Assembly (NCBI GenBank): GCA_964007475.1
Contig: OZ023274.1
Coordinates: 72,985,303 to 73,049,302, forward strand
Direction: 5' to 3'
Source of the DNA: Hybos culiciformis
Taxonomy: Eukaryota; Arthropoda; Insecta; Diptera; Hybotidae
DNA length: 64,000 nt
This document shows positions 1 to 14,900 of this stretch, piece after piece (position 1 is the first letter of the stretch; each line of letters begins with the position of its first letter). The notes beneath the pieces were generated by a model. That model searched no databases. It was not told where the DNA came from and saw nothing but the letters and a program-made list of their open reading frames with translations. The position numbers and the translations under genes were made by a program.

Positions 1-1648
1 GTATATATAAATTTTATAAAATATTGGCTGGCATTTAAAGATTTTGCAAAAGCGATATATTTCTCAACAAAAATATAAATGTACTTTAATCCTTTTCAGG
101 AAAATTTATTTAATCCCAAGAAATATTGTTAAATTGTCTCAATAAAAATAAAATATTTTATATGAATTTTATACCTTAAGAATTTATTTAATGCAAGAGC
201 TTTAATTCAGTCATTTGAAATCTGTCATGGCAAAAAAAAATATTATAAATTTAAAATTTTTTATTCATTAAAATAAAGAACATGTCGCTGAATTGACAAA
301 AATCTTTTTCAAAATCTAAATTATGCCTAAAAAAATACTTCAAATATTATTTTCGACTTCGCTGTTTCTTTAAATTGCTGTGTTCTCGTTAAATAAAAAA
401 TATGTTTCGAAATTCAAAAAATATAGTTATGGAAAAGAGTTAATTGATCGCAAAACAAAAAGAAAGTTGACCACAAATAAATTCGCAATTCTCAGAGGCC
501 CTATCTGTTATCAAATTAAATGATAATTAACATAATTTTTATTATTTTTAATAATCGGCTTATCGATAATAAGCGTACAAGAGGTTAAATTAAATCTTAC
601 TAATGTCTAATAATCTGTTAATGTAGTATTATATCCTGGTTTTTTGGATATTTTCTGTAATAAATAAGTTTTTTTCCCTTAGTCACACGATCTGGCGAAA
701 TCTTAATTGTGAAAAACTCTTTTTTATTATATCCTGAAATCTTTTATTAAAAAAAAAAAATTATTTTATTTTGAAAAGTATTATAAATTAAATCGTTTTC
801 AAGGAATAAAATTTTATAAAGTATCTATAATTGTAGCTTTTAATGAAAATTATATAAAATACATTATACATTTTTATGCAGGAAAAATAATTACGATTAA
901 ATATCAATCAAAGATTTTTTTTTAAATAGATACATATCTATACATTATTTTTTATGTTTAAAATTTCAATTCATTTTAGAATTTTGAATACAAATAGAAA
1001 AATTGGTAAAGAACTTATATTGATAAATTAAACATCAATTAATTTTGTTATTACTTATTTTATACTTTAATTTGTTATAGAATACCTATTTTGTAAATAA
1101 ACAAATAATAAATAAAATTGTAAGATTTCTATTTTATTTTATTTATTTTCAATCTGACTAGACAACGATGAGATAACCTTCAATTGTGTTTGCAAATTGA
1201 ACGAAAGAATTAAGTTAATATTTAAATGTTTAATTGTCTAAAAGTTAATTATACTTATATTTCGTATACATAACTTTTTTAATAAGAAATTTATAATATA
1301 AAAATTTGAAATTTCAAAAATAACTTTCTTATCTGTACACATAGGCATTTAAATGAACAAAATTAATTTTTTAGATTAGATAAATTAAATGGAAGATTCC
1401 TCAAAAACTCCAACTCGCTCATATGAACATGAAATTGTTTTAAAAAATTGCAGTTTCAAAAATAAGAGCAGCAAGTTGGCTTTATTTTTTTGCAAACAAA
1501 TTTTAAGTGATATTTTGCAATTCCACTTAGTTAAAGTACAAAGATACTTAATTAGATTAAATATCTTTAATAAATAATTTTAATAAATGATCACTTTATC
1601 ACTAATCTCGATTTCTAATCCATTTAATTATAATTATTTTTTCTTTAG
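1..1648. other. dpr intron upstream of the first visible exon
   Basis: AT-rich sequence with no convincing exon. A 62-codon open frame at 1389-1577 has no splice signals or family resemblance and is probably chance. Confidence 0.6.
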
Positions 1649-1781
1649 GTACTACGGTCAGAAAATTCAGTGAATTGGACCTTGCAAATAAAGTATCCCC
1701 AACCAAGAGACTCTGGAGTTTATGAGTGCCAAATAAACACAGAACCGAAAATGTCTCTTTCATATGTTTTCAATGTTATTG
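1649..1781 (+). CDS. dpr: dpr exon: end of Ig domain 1
   Basis: This is an internal exon. The acceptor TTCTTTAG ends at 1648 and the donor GTAAGT starts at 1782. It begins in phase 0 (Val-Leu-Arg) and leaves one G of a split Glu codon. It carries the C-terminal half of the first Ig V-type domain, including the tryptophan of the WTLQI strand and the second disulphide cysteine in YEC. The first cysteine must lie in an exon before the window. No matching exon was found in 1-1648. Confidence 0.95.
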
Positions 1782-4700
1782 GTAAGTAAATATAAATCAT
1801 AAGCTTAAAATTTTTTCAATATAAAAAAATTTTATTATGAATTATTCTTCAACAAATTTGATTGATTACCGTACTTTAAGTTGAAGAATTTTTATTTGAA
1901 GTAGGTATTTATTTACATAAATATAATCCAGTTGAAAATTAAACAAATAATAAACACATTAAAAGATGTTGTTCATTTAAATTATAAAAAAAAAAATTTG
2001 TACCACACTGTTTCACTCTGTAAAATTCGCAGTTTGTGAAACATTCTTTAACTTTTAATATTAAGGTGGAATAATTGGCCGGATAAATAATAATGCAAGA
2101 ATAGAAACATGGAAAGATATAATTATACGTTCGTAGTGTAGACATAATGTGTCCGAAAATTGGAGTTGGGACTTCAAAAATATTTACACGTTTGAGTAAA
2201 TGTCGATTGAATGAACTTTAAAAATGTGTGTGGCAGACGATTTCAATAGAGATCTAATAGGATTTCGGATAGTATTATTAACCGAAATTTTGAATACAGG
2301 TCCGATACTTTTATATTTAAAGAGAAGTATTCCAAAAAAACAAAAAAAATAAAAGTTATATTTATTTTTTTCTATTGAGGTTGAAATATGAATCAACCAC
2401 ATTTAAACCAATCACAATCTCAATGTTTTACGAACATAAAGAATTCTTCATCCAAAATTATACATTTAAAAATAATTTTTCAATCCAAAAATTTCCATAA
2501 ACCACAACTTTCATTCAGGACATGAAATCTAAAAAAAAAAAATTGTTTCATGCTGTCTAATTTTTCACTAAATTCATAAAAAAAACCGTCAATCCATCAT
2601 AAAATTTCTATTCTTCAATGAATTTCAAAAACAAGTTTATAAGTTTTTTTTTCTTTTTTTTTTTTATATTTACAACATAAATAAAAAAAAATCGAATGTG
2701 AAATGTGAAATGTGAAACCATCTTTAATGTATTTAATTTTATTCTTTTTTTTTCACCCCAACACTTTTTCTTAATAAGTACTTAATGGTATATGGTTCCA
2801 ATTTCTTCTTTTTACTATAATTCTATTTTTTTTCTCCATTAAAATAAAAGATATCTGATTATATTTATTTTCATACATACACATAATGTACTTATTACAT
2901 AATTATTTATTTTCATAATAACAAAAAGCTTTATGGTTGAAAAGTCAGTAAATATTTTGATACAAGAATATATTTTGTAAATGAGCTTCTTATGTCACTT
3001 TGTTTAGGCACTTCAATATTAAACCTTGTTCTTAGTGTATAGTAAATAGTAAATGGTGTAAAAATAAAAAATAAAATAAAATTGAAAACGTTATTACATA
3101 TTAAAACATATAATTATAAGGATCGCGAACTTTTGTTTGTATAATATTCGTTTCGCAAGATTCATTTCTAACTCAGTTTTTCAAGCAAAGCTAAAGTTCA
3201 CAAATCTAAATTTTAAGACCAATAAACCAAAAAAAAAAATCTAAAAATGATTATGAGATTTTAATTCATCAACTATTCACTACGAGTAGATAAAGCTTTT
3301 CCAGCTAAAATATTTAATTCGATTCAGTCAGTACACTGTACCACAAGCTCTTCTATCTAGTATTAAAACAAATTCAAAAAAACCTGGAAGTGAAGGGCTT
3401 CAATTATTCTCACTTAGTATGGAATTGGCTATGACATTTACCTGACTACATAGAGCTTGTGAAGTAATGTGTGGCAAAACAATTAAATAATATAATATAC
3501 AAATAATCTTTAATTTGTGATGCCCTCACTTGTTTTATTATAATAAGAAACTAAATATTTTTTATTAACAGCAGTCAGTTTTTATCAAATTTATTGTATA
3601 ATGCATATCCAATATCCTACAATATACCTTTTCATGCGTATCGTACATAAGAACACCCTTACACACAAAATTAATGAAAAAAAATTTCTTTTAACCTTTA
3701 CTATTTGGCTTTAACCAAAACAATCCATAAATATGACTTAAAAATGCCATTCAGATTAAAATGAACCAGTCAATTGTGTTTTGAATAAAATATAGACCAA
3801 ATCGACAATCATTGCTAAATAAAATTTATTTTTTCTGTTCGTTGAATTTATCAATAAATTCTTCTTTTTTTAAATTGTAACTTTTATTCTGATCTTAAAC
3901 ATTAATACTATGAAATTCGATATTGCACTATAAATGAAAATTACATATAATTTCGTTTTAATAAAGATCGATCTAAAATATGTTTATTCTTAAAATGTTA
4001 TTAAGAACATAAATTGTATTTGTTATTGTATATTTATCTTCGAAGTTCTATATACCTTACTTGCTTGCTAAAGATCCTTCTTTTGTATACACAAAAAAAA
4101 AACTTAATTCAAATAACATTCACTGCATTATCATTGAAAAATATATATAGTTCAGAACAAAACATTACAAAATTAGATAAATAAAAAAAAATTATTAAAA
4201 TAATACATAATTTTCTGTCTACTGTAAATAACGTTCAAATAACGAGTCTGCAAAACTAGTTACTAATTTTTTTTTATGTTAATGAGCATAAAAAAAAAAT
4301 GAATTAAAAAAAATAAAACATATGGTTTTATTACAAGTGAATTCTATTGTTTTTAATATAATATAAAATAATAATTTATTATGTTTGTTTTTTTTGAAAA
4401 GCTAACAAACATTTGTGGCCAATTCAAATTAATTAATAAGAATTAAAGATGAGGCAAACTTGAAAAAGAACAGATGTATCAAAATATTTATAATTTAACC
4501 TAAAAACCCTAAATTTTATGTTATAAATTTAAATTACTAATATCCTTCTCTATTTCAACGAAAAACAAAAGATAAAAAATTTATTTTTTTTTTTCATTAA
4601 AGAAAAACTGAGGTTTTGTGAAAATTTAAATTTATAACAAAGTTTCTTTTATTTTTTTTTTGTTTCATTTTAAATGAGAATAATGTTAGTAACATTATAA

Positions 4701-5879
4701 ATTAACTTTGTAATAATAATGCTTTTAAAGAAACTTTAAATTAAAATTTGTTTTTTTTTTTCTTAGAAATTTATTTTATTGCTTTTTTTTCCATGTTTCT
4801 TCTATTTAACTGATTTTCTTGTTTTTATCCTTATTATTTTATATATATATTTATTTTTTTTTGCAACAAAGTTTCAAGTCTTTATTTTTTAATTTATGCC
4901 GCCAAAAATGGTTAATTTTTCTTCTTAATGTTTAATTTAAAATTAATTGTTTTTAATGATCAGATTCAAATAAGTTCTCGAAGATAAGGAATTTTTTATT
5001 AAGTATATATCTGTATCACACGTCATACAATCTTATTTAGCAGTGCTAGAATTAATCCTTAAATAGAAAATAAAAATTGAAACCTTCAGTCGAATAGCCG
5101 GATAACTTCATATTTTAAAATAAGAATGTAAGAAATTGTCCAATAATTGTCGAAATAATAAAATAATATTTGTACGAAGGAGAGCACAACTTTTGATTTT
5201 TTTCCGTAGAAAATAAAGTCTGAGACTTGTCGTTAATTTTGTCATTCAAAAATATAATTTTAATAATTAGACAATTATATGTATGGTCTTACAGAAAATC
5301 AGAAAATTTAAAAAAACCATATGTATGTATACAATATTTTCAATGTTAGGTCTAAGTTATTTTATAAAATTGATTGAGTGACTTTCCCCCAAAAAAAAAG
5401 GTAATAATAAAGGACTCAAACTTTCATTAAATCATTAAATTTAAGTTGAACTCTGTCATTTATTTCCGTTATGTGGATTTTGATAAATTATGTTATCAAA
5501 AGAACACAAATATATTGACTTTAAATAATGTATTATGTATATATTGTTCTATGTACACACACATAGTGTGTAAAGTAAATAAAAATAAATAAATAAATAA
5601 AAAACTGTGTAGATTTATTGTTTTAAGATAAATCTTGAGAGATATAAATGACAACTGTACGGTACACATGTTAAATGCATTCACAATCTCATTAAATATT
5701 TTCATCATTGTTATTGTTTATATATATAGATAGATACATTTATATTTTATGCTCATATGATGAAAATTTTCGTTTTTTTTTTTTAACAAAGTCATAATTT
5801 GTTGCTGCTGCATTAAAATTTATTCTTTTTACACGTGAAATCGTAAAATAAATTATTCTTTTTTTTTTAAAATATATAT

Positions 5880-5919
<40 letters not shown>

Positions 5920-8900
5920 TAATATATGTATATTATTTTCAGAATAATGAAAATACGAATAAAATAAAATAAAATATATAGGTCACTTAATTTTCAGGAC
6001 TAAATAAATTCAGGAATATAAAATAAAAAAAAAAATAAAATAAAATAAATAATAGTTCTGCAAACTTTTTGTGGAATTAAATATTAAAAAAAAAGAAAAA
6101 AAAAAGAAATAAAAATTATAATAGTAAAGTTGATTTATCAAAATTGTAATACAGTCTGATTCTTTTTGATTAATGGGGTTAATTTTAATTTTTTAGTTAA
6201 TAAATAATGAAATAAATTTTGTGATATTTAATCTGATTATTTAAAAAAAAAACAACCAAGGGGGAAATTAAATAGAGTTTTTTTTTCTTATTTCTTGACC
6301 ATTCAAAATACTTAATTTCAATAAATTATATTTATTAAAGATGAAAATTTGAATTTCAAAATCAAAAAAAAAAATTTACTCGAAAAAGGTATATTTGGCA
6401 CAAAATAAATATACTAAACTTCGGTAAAATTAGATTTACAAATATTAATCTTTACCCTAATCTCATAAACCCCACCTACCTTCACCACCCTCCGGTTTTT
6501 CAACTTTTATCCGTCCGGGAAGAAATATATATGCTTGACAAAATGCACAAAACTTGAAAAAAAATAAAAAAAAAACCCTGAAAAAATTAATTAATTAAAT
6601 TAAAATTTCAGTTTTTGCGACAAGATACAAGATACTAATATCTGTATGTTATAACTTTGGTTATGAATCAAAAAAAATAATTAAATATTTGGGTTATTAT
6701 TTTGTTATAAGCATACATTTTTTGAATTTTGATGTTATTTCGTGTTATTCATCCATTTCGTCCATTTGCTTCAAAGGTTGTATTTCGCTATTGGATCTAA
6801 ATAATTTCTATTATTTTGTACAACTTGTATTTTCAAAAGCTTCCACAAATTCAAAAAATAAAAAAAAAACAAGCTATTTATTTAAATTTAAAGAAAAAAA
6901 TATTTTTTATTTTTTTTTCTATTTTCAATTTAATTTTTTTATTAAAAAGCATAACATTTTTAATTAAAATTCAGGAGTCAGAAAAATCATTAAGAAAATC
7001 CTTTATTTTTTTTCTCCCAAAAAAATAATAACAAGCTACTTAGAAATTATAAGTTAAAAAAAAAAAAAAGGAACCAAAAACAAAAAAAACTATTATAATT
7101 CTAAAATATTTTTTATTACAAATTTTCCCCTATTAAATGTGTTAAAATTATTATTAAAGAATGTTTTTCAGTTTCTACTACTCATATCATACATAGGTAC
7201 ATATAATGAACATTTTCTAGGAAAGATTTTTTTTTTTGAATTTTTTCTGAAAGTTTTAAAGAAAAACACATTAAAAAAAGAATGAAAATATATAAGACGT
7301 GTTTTGCTTCTAAAAAAAGAAGAAAAAAAAAATTATGTAAAATTTATGTTAGAAGAAATTTGAATGGAAAAAGAACTAAGTAGTAGCAGTATAAGATCTC
7401 TATGAAATTTTTTTTTTGTATGCTTAACACAATGATGATCTGCATGCTACTGAAAATTAAAGGAATGAAAAACGAAAGAAAAAAAAAATATTATATTTTT
7501 TTTTTATTATTATTTTTAGCAATTATTTTACTCATAGAAATTTTTATATTATAAAAAGGCGGTTTTCTTTTTTTTAATTATAGAGTAATCCGTTAAAGAC
7601 TTAACAGAAGGAATATATAATGCTCTCTTATGGAAAATGCAATTAAGGATAAAGGAAAAATTAACAATTGAGTTAAACTGTTAAGAACATTTTTTATACA
7701 TTTTTTTTTCTCTCAGTCCATATTTATTTAAAAATTTAAGATTTTTATTTTATAAATTATAATAAAATTTAAGAAAGAAATTCAAAAATTAAATTCATTT
7801 AAATTCTAAAAGAAAAAAGGATAATAGAAAGTACATTTTCGGGAAAGGAAGAAGGAAAGAAAGCATGAGTTTTCTTATTCTGCACCAATCACATTTCTTC
7901 ATTGCAATCGTTCTATGTGGGTTTATAACTCGTTGAATATTTTGAATAGAAATATTTAAAAGATTTATATAAATTTTCTAAAATTCTGTGTATTTTTACC
8001 AAATTGTTTCTTTGCTAAAACATAGTTCAAGCTAGGGTTAAAAACATTTTATAGTACATCTTCATAAATATTACATAGATTTTCTAAAATGTTTAATTTA
8101 AAAAATTTTATTAAGCAAAAATTAAAAAAAAAATAAAATAAAAACTTTTTTAAACAACACTATAATAAACATTAATAATTTTCAAATTATAATACTATAA
8201 TCTCATTAACCCATATTAAATTATTAAATAAGTCACAAACTCAGGGGTCCGATCATCATTTTTCCTTTGGGTACCCTATATCATAATTTTAATATAATTT
8301 CTGCGTGGATATTTAATGAATAGGATATCTTTACATGAATTAATTATTAAAAACAAAAACAAAAAAAAAAAAAATTAAAATTAAAATAAAAGAAAAATAT
8401 ATCATTAAAATATCTAGGCCTAATTTTCACCTTTGGAAACAAAAGTTTCTTCGCATAATTAATTTGAGAACCTTGAAAAGATGAAGAAAATCAAGAAATT
8501 CATATTTTATTCATTAAATTTAATATATATAAAAATAAGGTCATTTCAAATTTATTGCTTTGAAAAAAATAATGGAAACCCAAAAATTTTCATAATATCT
8601 TTTTTGGTACATATAATATATTATAAATATTGTATTATTTCCACATATTTTTCAACCTATTAAATTTTCATTTTTTTTTGTTTTTATTCTTTTTAAAATT
8701 TGATTCTCATTTGGTTTGCTCTCTTTATTTTATATTATTTAAAAAAAAATTTAAAAAGGCGGGAAAATTTGGGGAAAAACAAACCTTTTTTTTTTTTTTA
8801 TTATTTAAGGAACAACAAAAAAAGTAATTTTATTAAAAAAAAAAAAAAAACTTAAAAAAGTTAATGTGATGAAATTAACCATTTTTCCTACTTTTAGGGA

Positions 8901-11900
8901 CACAACAAATGAACAACAAAATCATTAAAAGAAAATTTTATACGAAAAAGAAAAACAATAAAAGTGGGCCAATAAACAAAAACATAAACTAATAACAAAA
9001 GATTTAATTAAATAAAAAATAAAAAACACGTTTTTTCTTTTAAATAAAAAATTCCGCGAAACTTGAAAGAAAAACAATCAAGATCTTAAAGCAATAAAGA
9101 AAAAAAGAAAATGATTTATCTAATTTAAAAAAAAATTATGTCAAATGTTGTCAATTTTGTTTCTTTTGACCCACTTTTTTAAAAATTCAACAAAAAAAAT
9201 AATAACTTTAATTAATGATTCATGGCCGTAGGTCACGTAAAATCGTTACCGTAACTAACTTTTGATAAAAAAGGAGATCAATTTATTTATAGTTCTGCAT
9301 TCAAAGGAGAAAAATTATGTCAAAAAAACCTGTTAAAAAATGACGAATTTTTGGAATATTTCATACATAATATTAACTTTCAACGACTAATTTTTTTTAT
9401 AGCACATTCAATATTTACACATTCAAAATTCGATATTAATTCCAGAAAATCAATATAATTTTAATAAAATTATAATTTTTCTCCTAATTAGACAATATTA
9501 ACAACCAAAAAGACCCATAATTTTAATAAATATTTAATGTTGACAGTAAATTTCTGAAATAAATTTAATAATTGTATAAATATTATAATTATAATATAGT
9601 CATATAGGACAATAAATGAATACTAATACTTTGTAATAATAATAACAAAAAAATAAAAATAAAATAGTTAATTTAGAATTTTAAAATTTCCCATTTTTAT
9701 TAATTATTTATAAAATTTAACTTTTTGATCCCATTTTGTTTTAAAACATCATAAACTGTATAAAATAGGATTATTCATTGTATATACCCACACATTATTC
9801 ATATACATTCATATGTAATAAACACATATGTGTAAAAATATCTAAGCTAATTAAAATTTTAATATTTTAAATCTAGATTAACCATTTATGGCATAAAAAT
9901 TACACATTAATTTCCGCATTTAATTATATTTAAAATGTGCAAATCTCATTACATTCTAATTATAAATGAAAATAATAATTATATAAATTTTTTTTCACTT
10001 GAGTTCATATCTTTCTAATCTTTCATTTAATTTTTAATTTTTTTAATAAAAACTGTTCCACTATTTTTTTATAACAAATATGTACATACGTAGATACGTA
10101 TCTATGTATAAATATGTAAATATGTACATTGTACATTTCCTTGAATTAAGCATATATATTTGTATAATATATTATGTAATCAAAATGTGGTAAATTTTCA
10201 AATATATGAACATTATAAAATGTAGGAAAACATTGTACATACAGTAATTATCTAAGGTAAAATTAATTTTAGGACATAAAAAACTTGTCCTTAAAAAAAA
10301 AAATAAAAAAAGACATGTAAATAATTAATAAGGAAGTACGAAGACTTATGATATAATTACAAGTTTTTTTATAACACCTTATATAGTTTATTTAGAACTT
10401 AGCTAGAGCTATGATTTTCGTATGTAAATTTAATCGTTCCTTCAAAGCTTGCAAGTTTTCAATAAACTCAAAAATTATCTTTAATTCATATCTTTTAATT
10501 CCTTAATAAATTTGATAGAAGAATGCAAGTAAAATATAATAAATTTTTATATCATAAAATAAAGAAAATCGCAATTCTTTAACAAATAATTCTGGATTAT
10601 GTCACAATCTTGCTGTTTTACTGCATATTCAGTGAAATTGATAGATATATATGCACTTGTATATTATTGGAACTACCTAAGATAAAATGGATCTTGGGGC
10701 TGAAACGTGATCTGAAATATTATTTATACTGTGTTATGATTCAATTTATTTATTATTTATTATTTTTGAATTATTTTATTCGATAATAAGGTATAAATAA
10801 TTATATATTGCATAATAATTAGATAATTTATTCAAACGAAGTCAAAATGCAAATGCACTTATTATTTTTTAATATTTATTAATATTTAAAATATTTCATG
10901 ATAATTATTATAATATTATAATAAATATTATAAATAGTAAATAAAAAATTAGAAAAAAAAATCTTTCCCACAAAATTGATTACCTAAAAGCTTTTCAAAA
11001 AAAAAAACTATTTCTATCATATATTTCTATCATATATTATTTATGTTTAAGTTAAAATTTAGTTGAAATAAGAAATTACCTGCTGACTGTTAAGTGAACT
11101 CAAAAGCTTATTCGCATCACAAAGTTTATGATAACATGCAATTAATAATAGTTTTTCGAATTAGTATTTTTTTTTATTTCACTTTAATAGACGAAAAAGG
11201 AAATAAATAATGAATGTATATGATTAATAAGAAATATTCATATAATAATATGCTAAAATGGAAATGTGTACATAAATATATTATTATGTTTGTATTACAA
11301 GTATTTGCACATTGAAAAATGATTTTCTGTTCTTTTTCATATATCTATCTATATATGTACAACCAGCAACGATGTGATATTATGAATATTTTTGAGCTCA
11401 AATATCTGTATAAAACATAGAATAAATATTATGTTGATTTGCATGTTCTTTTCTTCCTTCTCAATGTGTACAGAAGAATATAGATAGCGTTCTTTTTTTT
11501 TTTTTTTTAAATCTTAAAAAATATATACCTATGTACATTATGTATACACAAAAGTAAAAAAAAAAGTATAATATGTCAATGCAAAAAATTAGGTTAAAAA
11601 ACATAGATGTATGTTATGTATTTCATTTTATTTTTTTTAATAGAATTCAAATTTCTTGCACTCTTTTATGTTGTTCATGTTCATATAAAAGAGAACCTTT
11701 ATATTCCTTAAAAATCACATATTTCACATGCTAGTTATAATTTCTAAAATTCATATACGTATACATACTTTTTATATAAAAAGCAAGTAACAAGTGTTAT
11801 TATCCAAAAAAAAAAATAGAAAAAAAAAAGCATTATGATGAGAACGACAATTAAACAGTACTAAAAGTTTTTATGCATATTTTATTTCTTGAAATTTTAT

Positions 11901-14900
11901 TATAATATTCTTCATTAATGGAAAAATTTTATATAGTCGAACAAAAATGAAATTTTAAATTAGATAAGTGTTCGAATAATATGTATTTTAGTGAATATTT
12001 TGTACAAAATTATCAATTATATTAATCCTAATCAATGTTCCCTCTAATTTTTTTAAAAGCTGGGCAAAAATGAACTTGCTTGCGCGCATTATTTGTATTT
12101 TTTTCTTATTGCGCCAAAATTTAAAAAAAAAATTAGTCACAAAATTTTTTTTTTAACTATAACTTCTTTACGGAGAGTAGTGAAAGAAAAATTAGGAAAA
12201 AAAACATTAAAATTTGGCACATAAAAAATGGAAACTATTGGCCTCCTACCCAGCGACCTTCTCCTAGGGAGGACTTCAAATTTGGTATACAAAAAGAGGA
12301 AATGATTAAACATACAATTTTCGAAAAAAAAAAAAGGTTTATACCAACAGAAAATCAATAAAAGAAACTTATAATGTATACCTCTACCACTCCGAAAGAA
12401 ACAAAAATATATACCAAAACATAGCAAAATGTGTATTATAAAAACAAATATAAAATTCAGATGTTACTTTGTAGTTAGAAAAATAAATTTCATTTAAATC
12501 GAAATTAGTTTCGTCCAAAATATTCGATTTAATTCGCCTGAATAAAATCGATAAAAAAATCGTATAGTAGAAAGAAACGATTTTCCAGCAAAAAATTTAT
12601 GATTGATTAGTGAAGTTTAAAATTTTTTAATAAAATAACTTTATTATTGCGTTAAATTTGGTCTGCGCGCAAAATAAATGATCTGCGCGCAAGCAAAAAA
12701 AGGGTGCGCTAGGGCGCACGCGCGCAGCTTAGAGGGAACATTGATCCTAATTTTCTTTTTCAACTAAGTTTAGTCTTAAATGCATTTCACGGAATGAAAA
12801 CTAAAAAAAAAAAACCATAAATTTCTATTTAAAACAAATTATATATAATTTTATCAATTATGTTGCACAAAAAGATATAATATACAATCAAGATTTTGGA
12901 ATTTTTAAAAATGTGAAATTTTTGTGTCTAATTTTGATACAACATTCACAAGTGGCTTTTTTGTGAGTGCTTGTAAGCTTAGAAATAATATAAAACCCCT
13001 GTAATTTTAGCATGAATTTCTATACTTGAAGCTTTTGTGATCTAGCGTGATGCAATTTTTCAAACCATACATTATATAAAACACGCAAAAAGAAAATACT
13101 GAACTATTAAGACAAAAATACAATGTAGCTACATATAAATAAATAAAATTCTCTTTTTTTTTTTTTTGTTATTTTAACTAGATCAGTTTTATTATTTCCT
13201 GGCAGATATAAAATTTTATGCACGAAAAACAAAAAATAAAATTGTTATAATTTAACTTCTGAAAAAGAAAAAGAAAATATAATATTAAAAGCCGGTAATA
13301 CAAAATAATGTATGCTCATGTTTTTGGTACAAAACTCTTTTACTTACATAGAATTTAAAAAAAAAAAAATGTATAAATAAATAAAAATGCATAAAAATAT
13401 GCTAACACAATTGAAAATTATATTTTATATAATGTAATTTTTTATTTAAATTCATAACACGCAAAAAAAAATAAATAGCTTTAATAGTCACTAATGCAAA
13501 TACATAAAGTAAACGAAATATTTTTTATTCAAAAATGTTTATTAAATATATATATATTTTATGATGAGAAAACATAAACATTTCTACTCAGATCAGAGAC
13601 AAGAAGATTTTACTCCGTATTTGATGCCTTGGAATTGAGCGGATTCAAGCGCATAACTATAGTAAGAGCTATAGAGTTATTTTAAATGCACAATTTATTT
13701 TTTGATTTTTTTTTTAAATTTAATTTTCATTTATTAATTTACTCTATCGACGTAACCTATTACCTAATCCAAATGGAAGTGACCCATTTCAGAATTTTAA
13801 TTGATTTGCCTATAGTTAATATTTATTTATTTAACAATTTTATTAGCCTTTGGCTCTATAATAATTATAATACAAAATTATTTTATACTAAATAAATATG
13901 AAAAAAAGAATAACGTTTAAATTACAAATCATATTTTATGTATTTTAGTAATTTATTTTCAAATGTATTGAAATTTTCCTAAATTTTCAATTGATTTGGC
14001 AATCCGTTAAAATGTTGTAACACAGAAAAGAACAGTGAATTCCTAACCAACTCGCTCGCATTGGTCTAAAATCATCCTTTATATAAATATTCTGGCACCT
14101 CGTTATGTTTTATTTTGAATATAAAGACAATCATATAATACATAAGCCTCTGTCCAACACTTATTCATGACATTGCTTTCAACATTAATTATAGACCAGT
14201 CGTTCTGTCAAATTTCAATATAACACTCATCGAGAGACATAAATTTTTTGGTTCATTCAACAACAATACCGTTCTGTGATATTATTAAAGTCAAACTTTG
14301 CAACAAAATTTGATTAAACATAAATCAATTCAAAAGCATAAAATGATATGGGTTGATGGTTTTCCGGTTATTTACGTATATCATTGTAAAATTATTATAA
14401 ATCTTATTTCTACATACCAATTTTCATCTTATATTTGAAATTTTCCATTTTCTAATCAAATTTTTTTAATACTTTTTTTTTTTATGTCAAGATAAAATTA
14501 TAACAATATCATCAGCTATAACTAATTTTACTGCTTTGTTAATATTTACCATTCATATGATATTTCATATTTATTTAACTTTAGTCAGAAAACCGATAAA
14601 CTTTTTTATTCTCAATCTCAATAGCTTAGCCATTAAAATGAACAAAAAAAAAAAAGTTTTGATGAATTTTTTGTTTTTATGTTTATTTTAAATTCTGAAT
14701 AAGTTTTATTAAATTATCTAAGAAAAAAAAAAATAAATAAATTGAACTTTTTATCCTAAAAATAATCATAAAGCTCACTAAAAAATAAATAAAAATTTTT
14801 TACAAAATATATATGTACGTTACGTATGTATATTATATATTTAGTTGAAAAACTTCAAATCTCATCTGATCAATCAAAATTTATTTTAAACAAATAAACT

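Noticed and set aside
12137..12427. 96-codon minus-strand frame
   Set aside because: It lies wholly inside a non-autonomous hAT element, with no family resemblance and no splice support.
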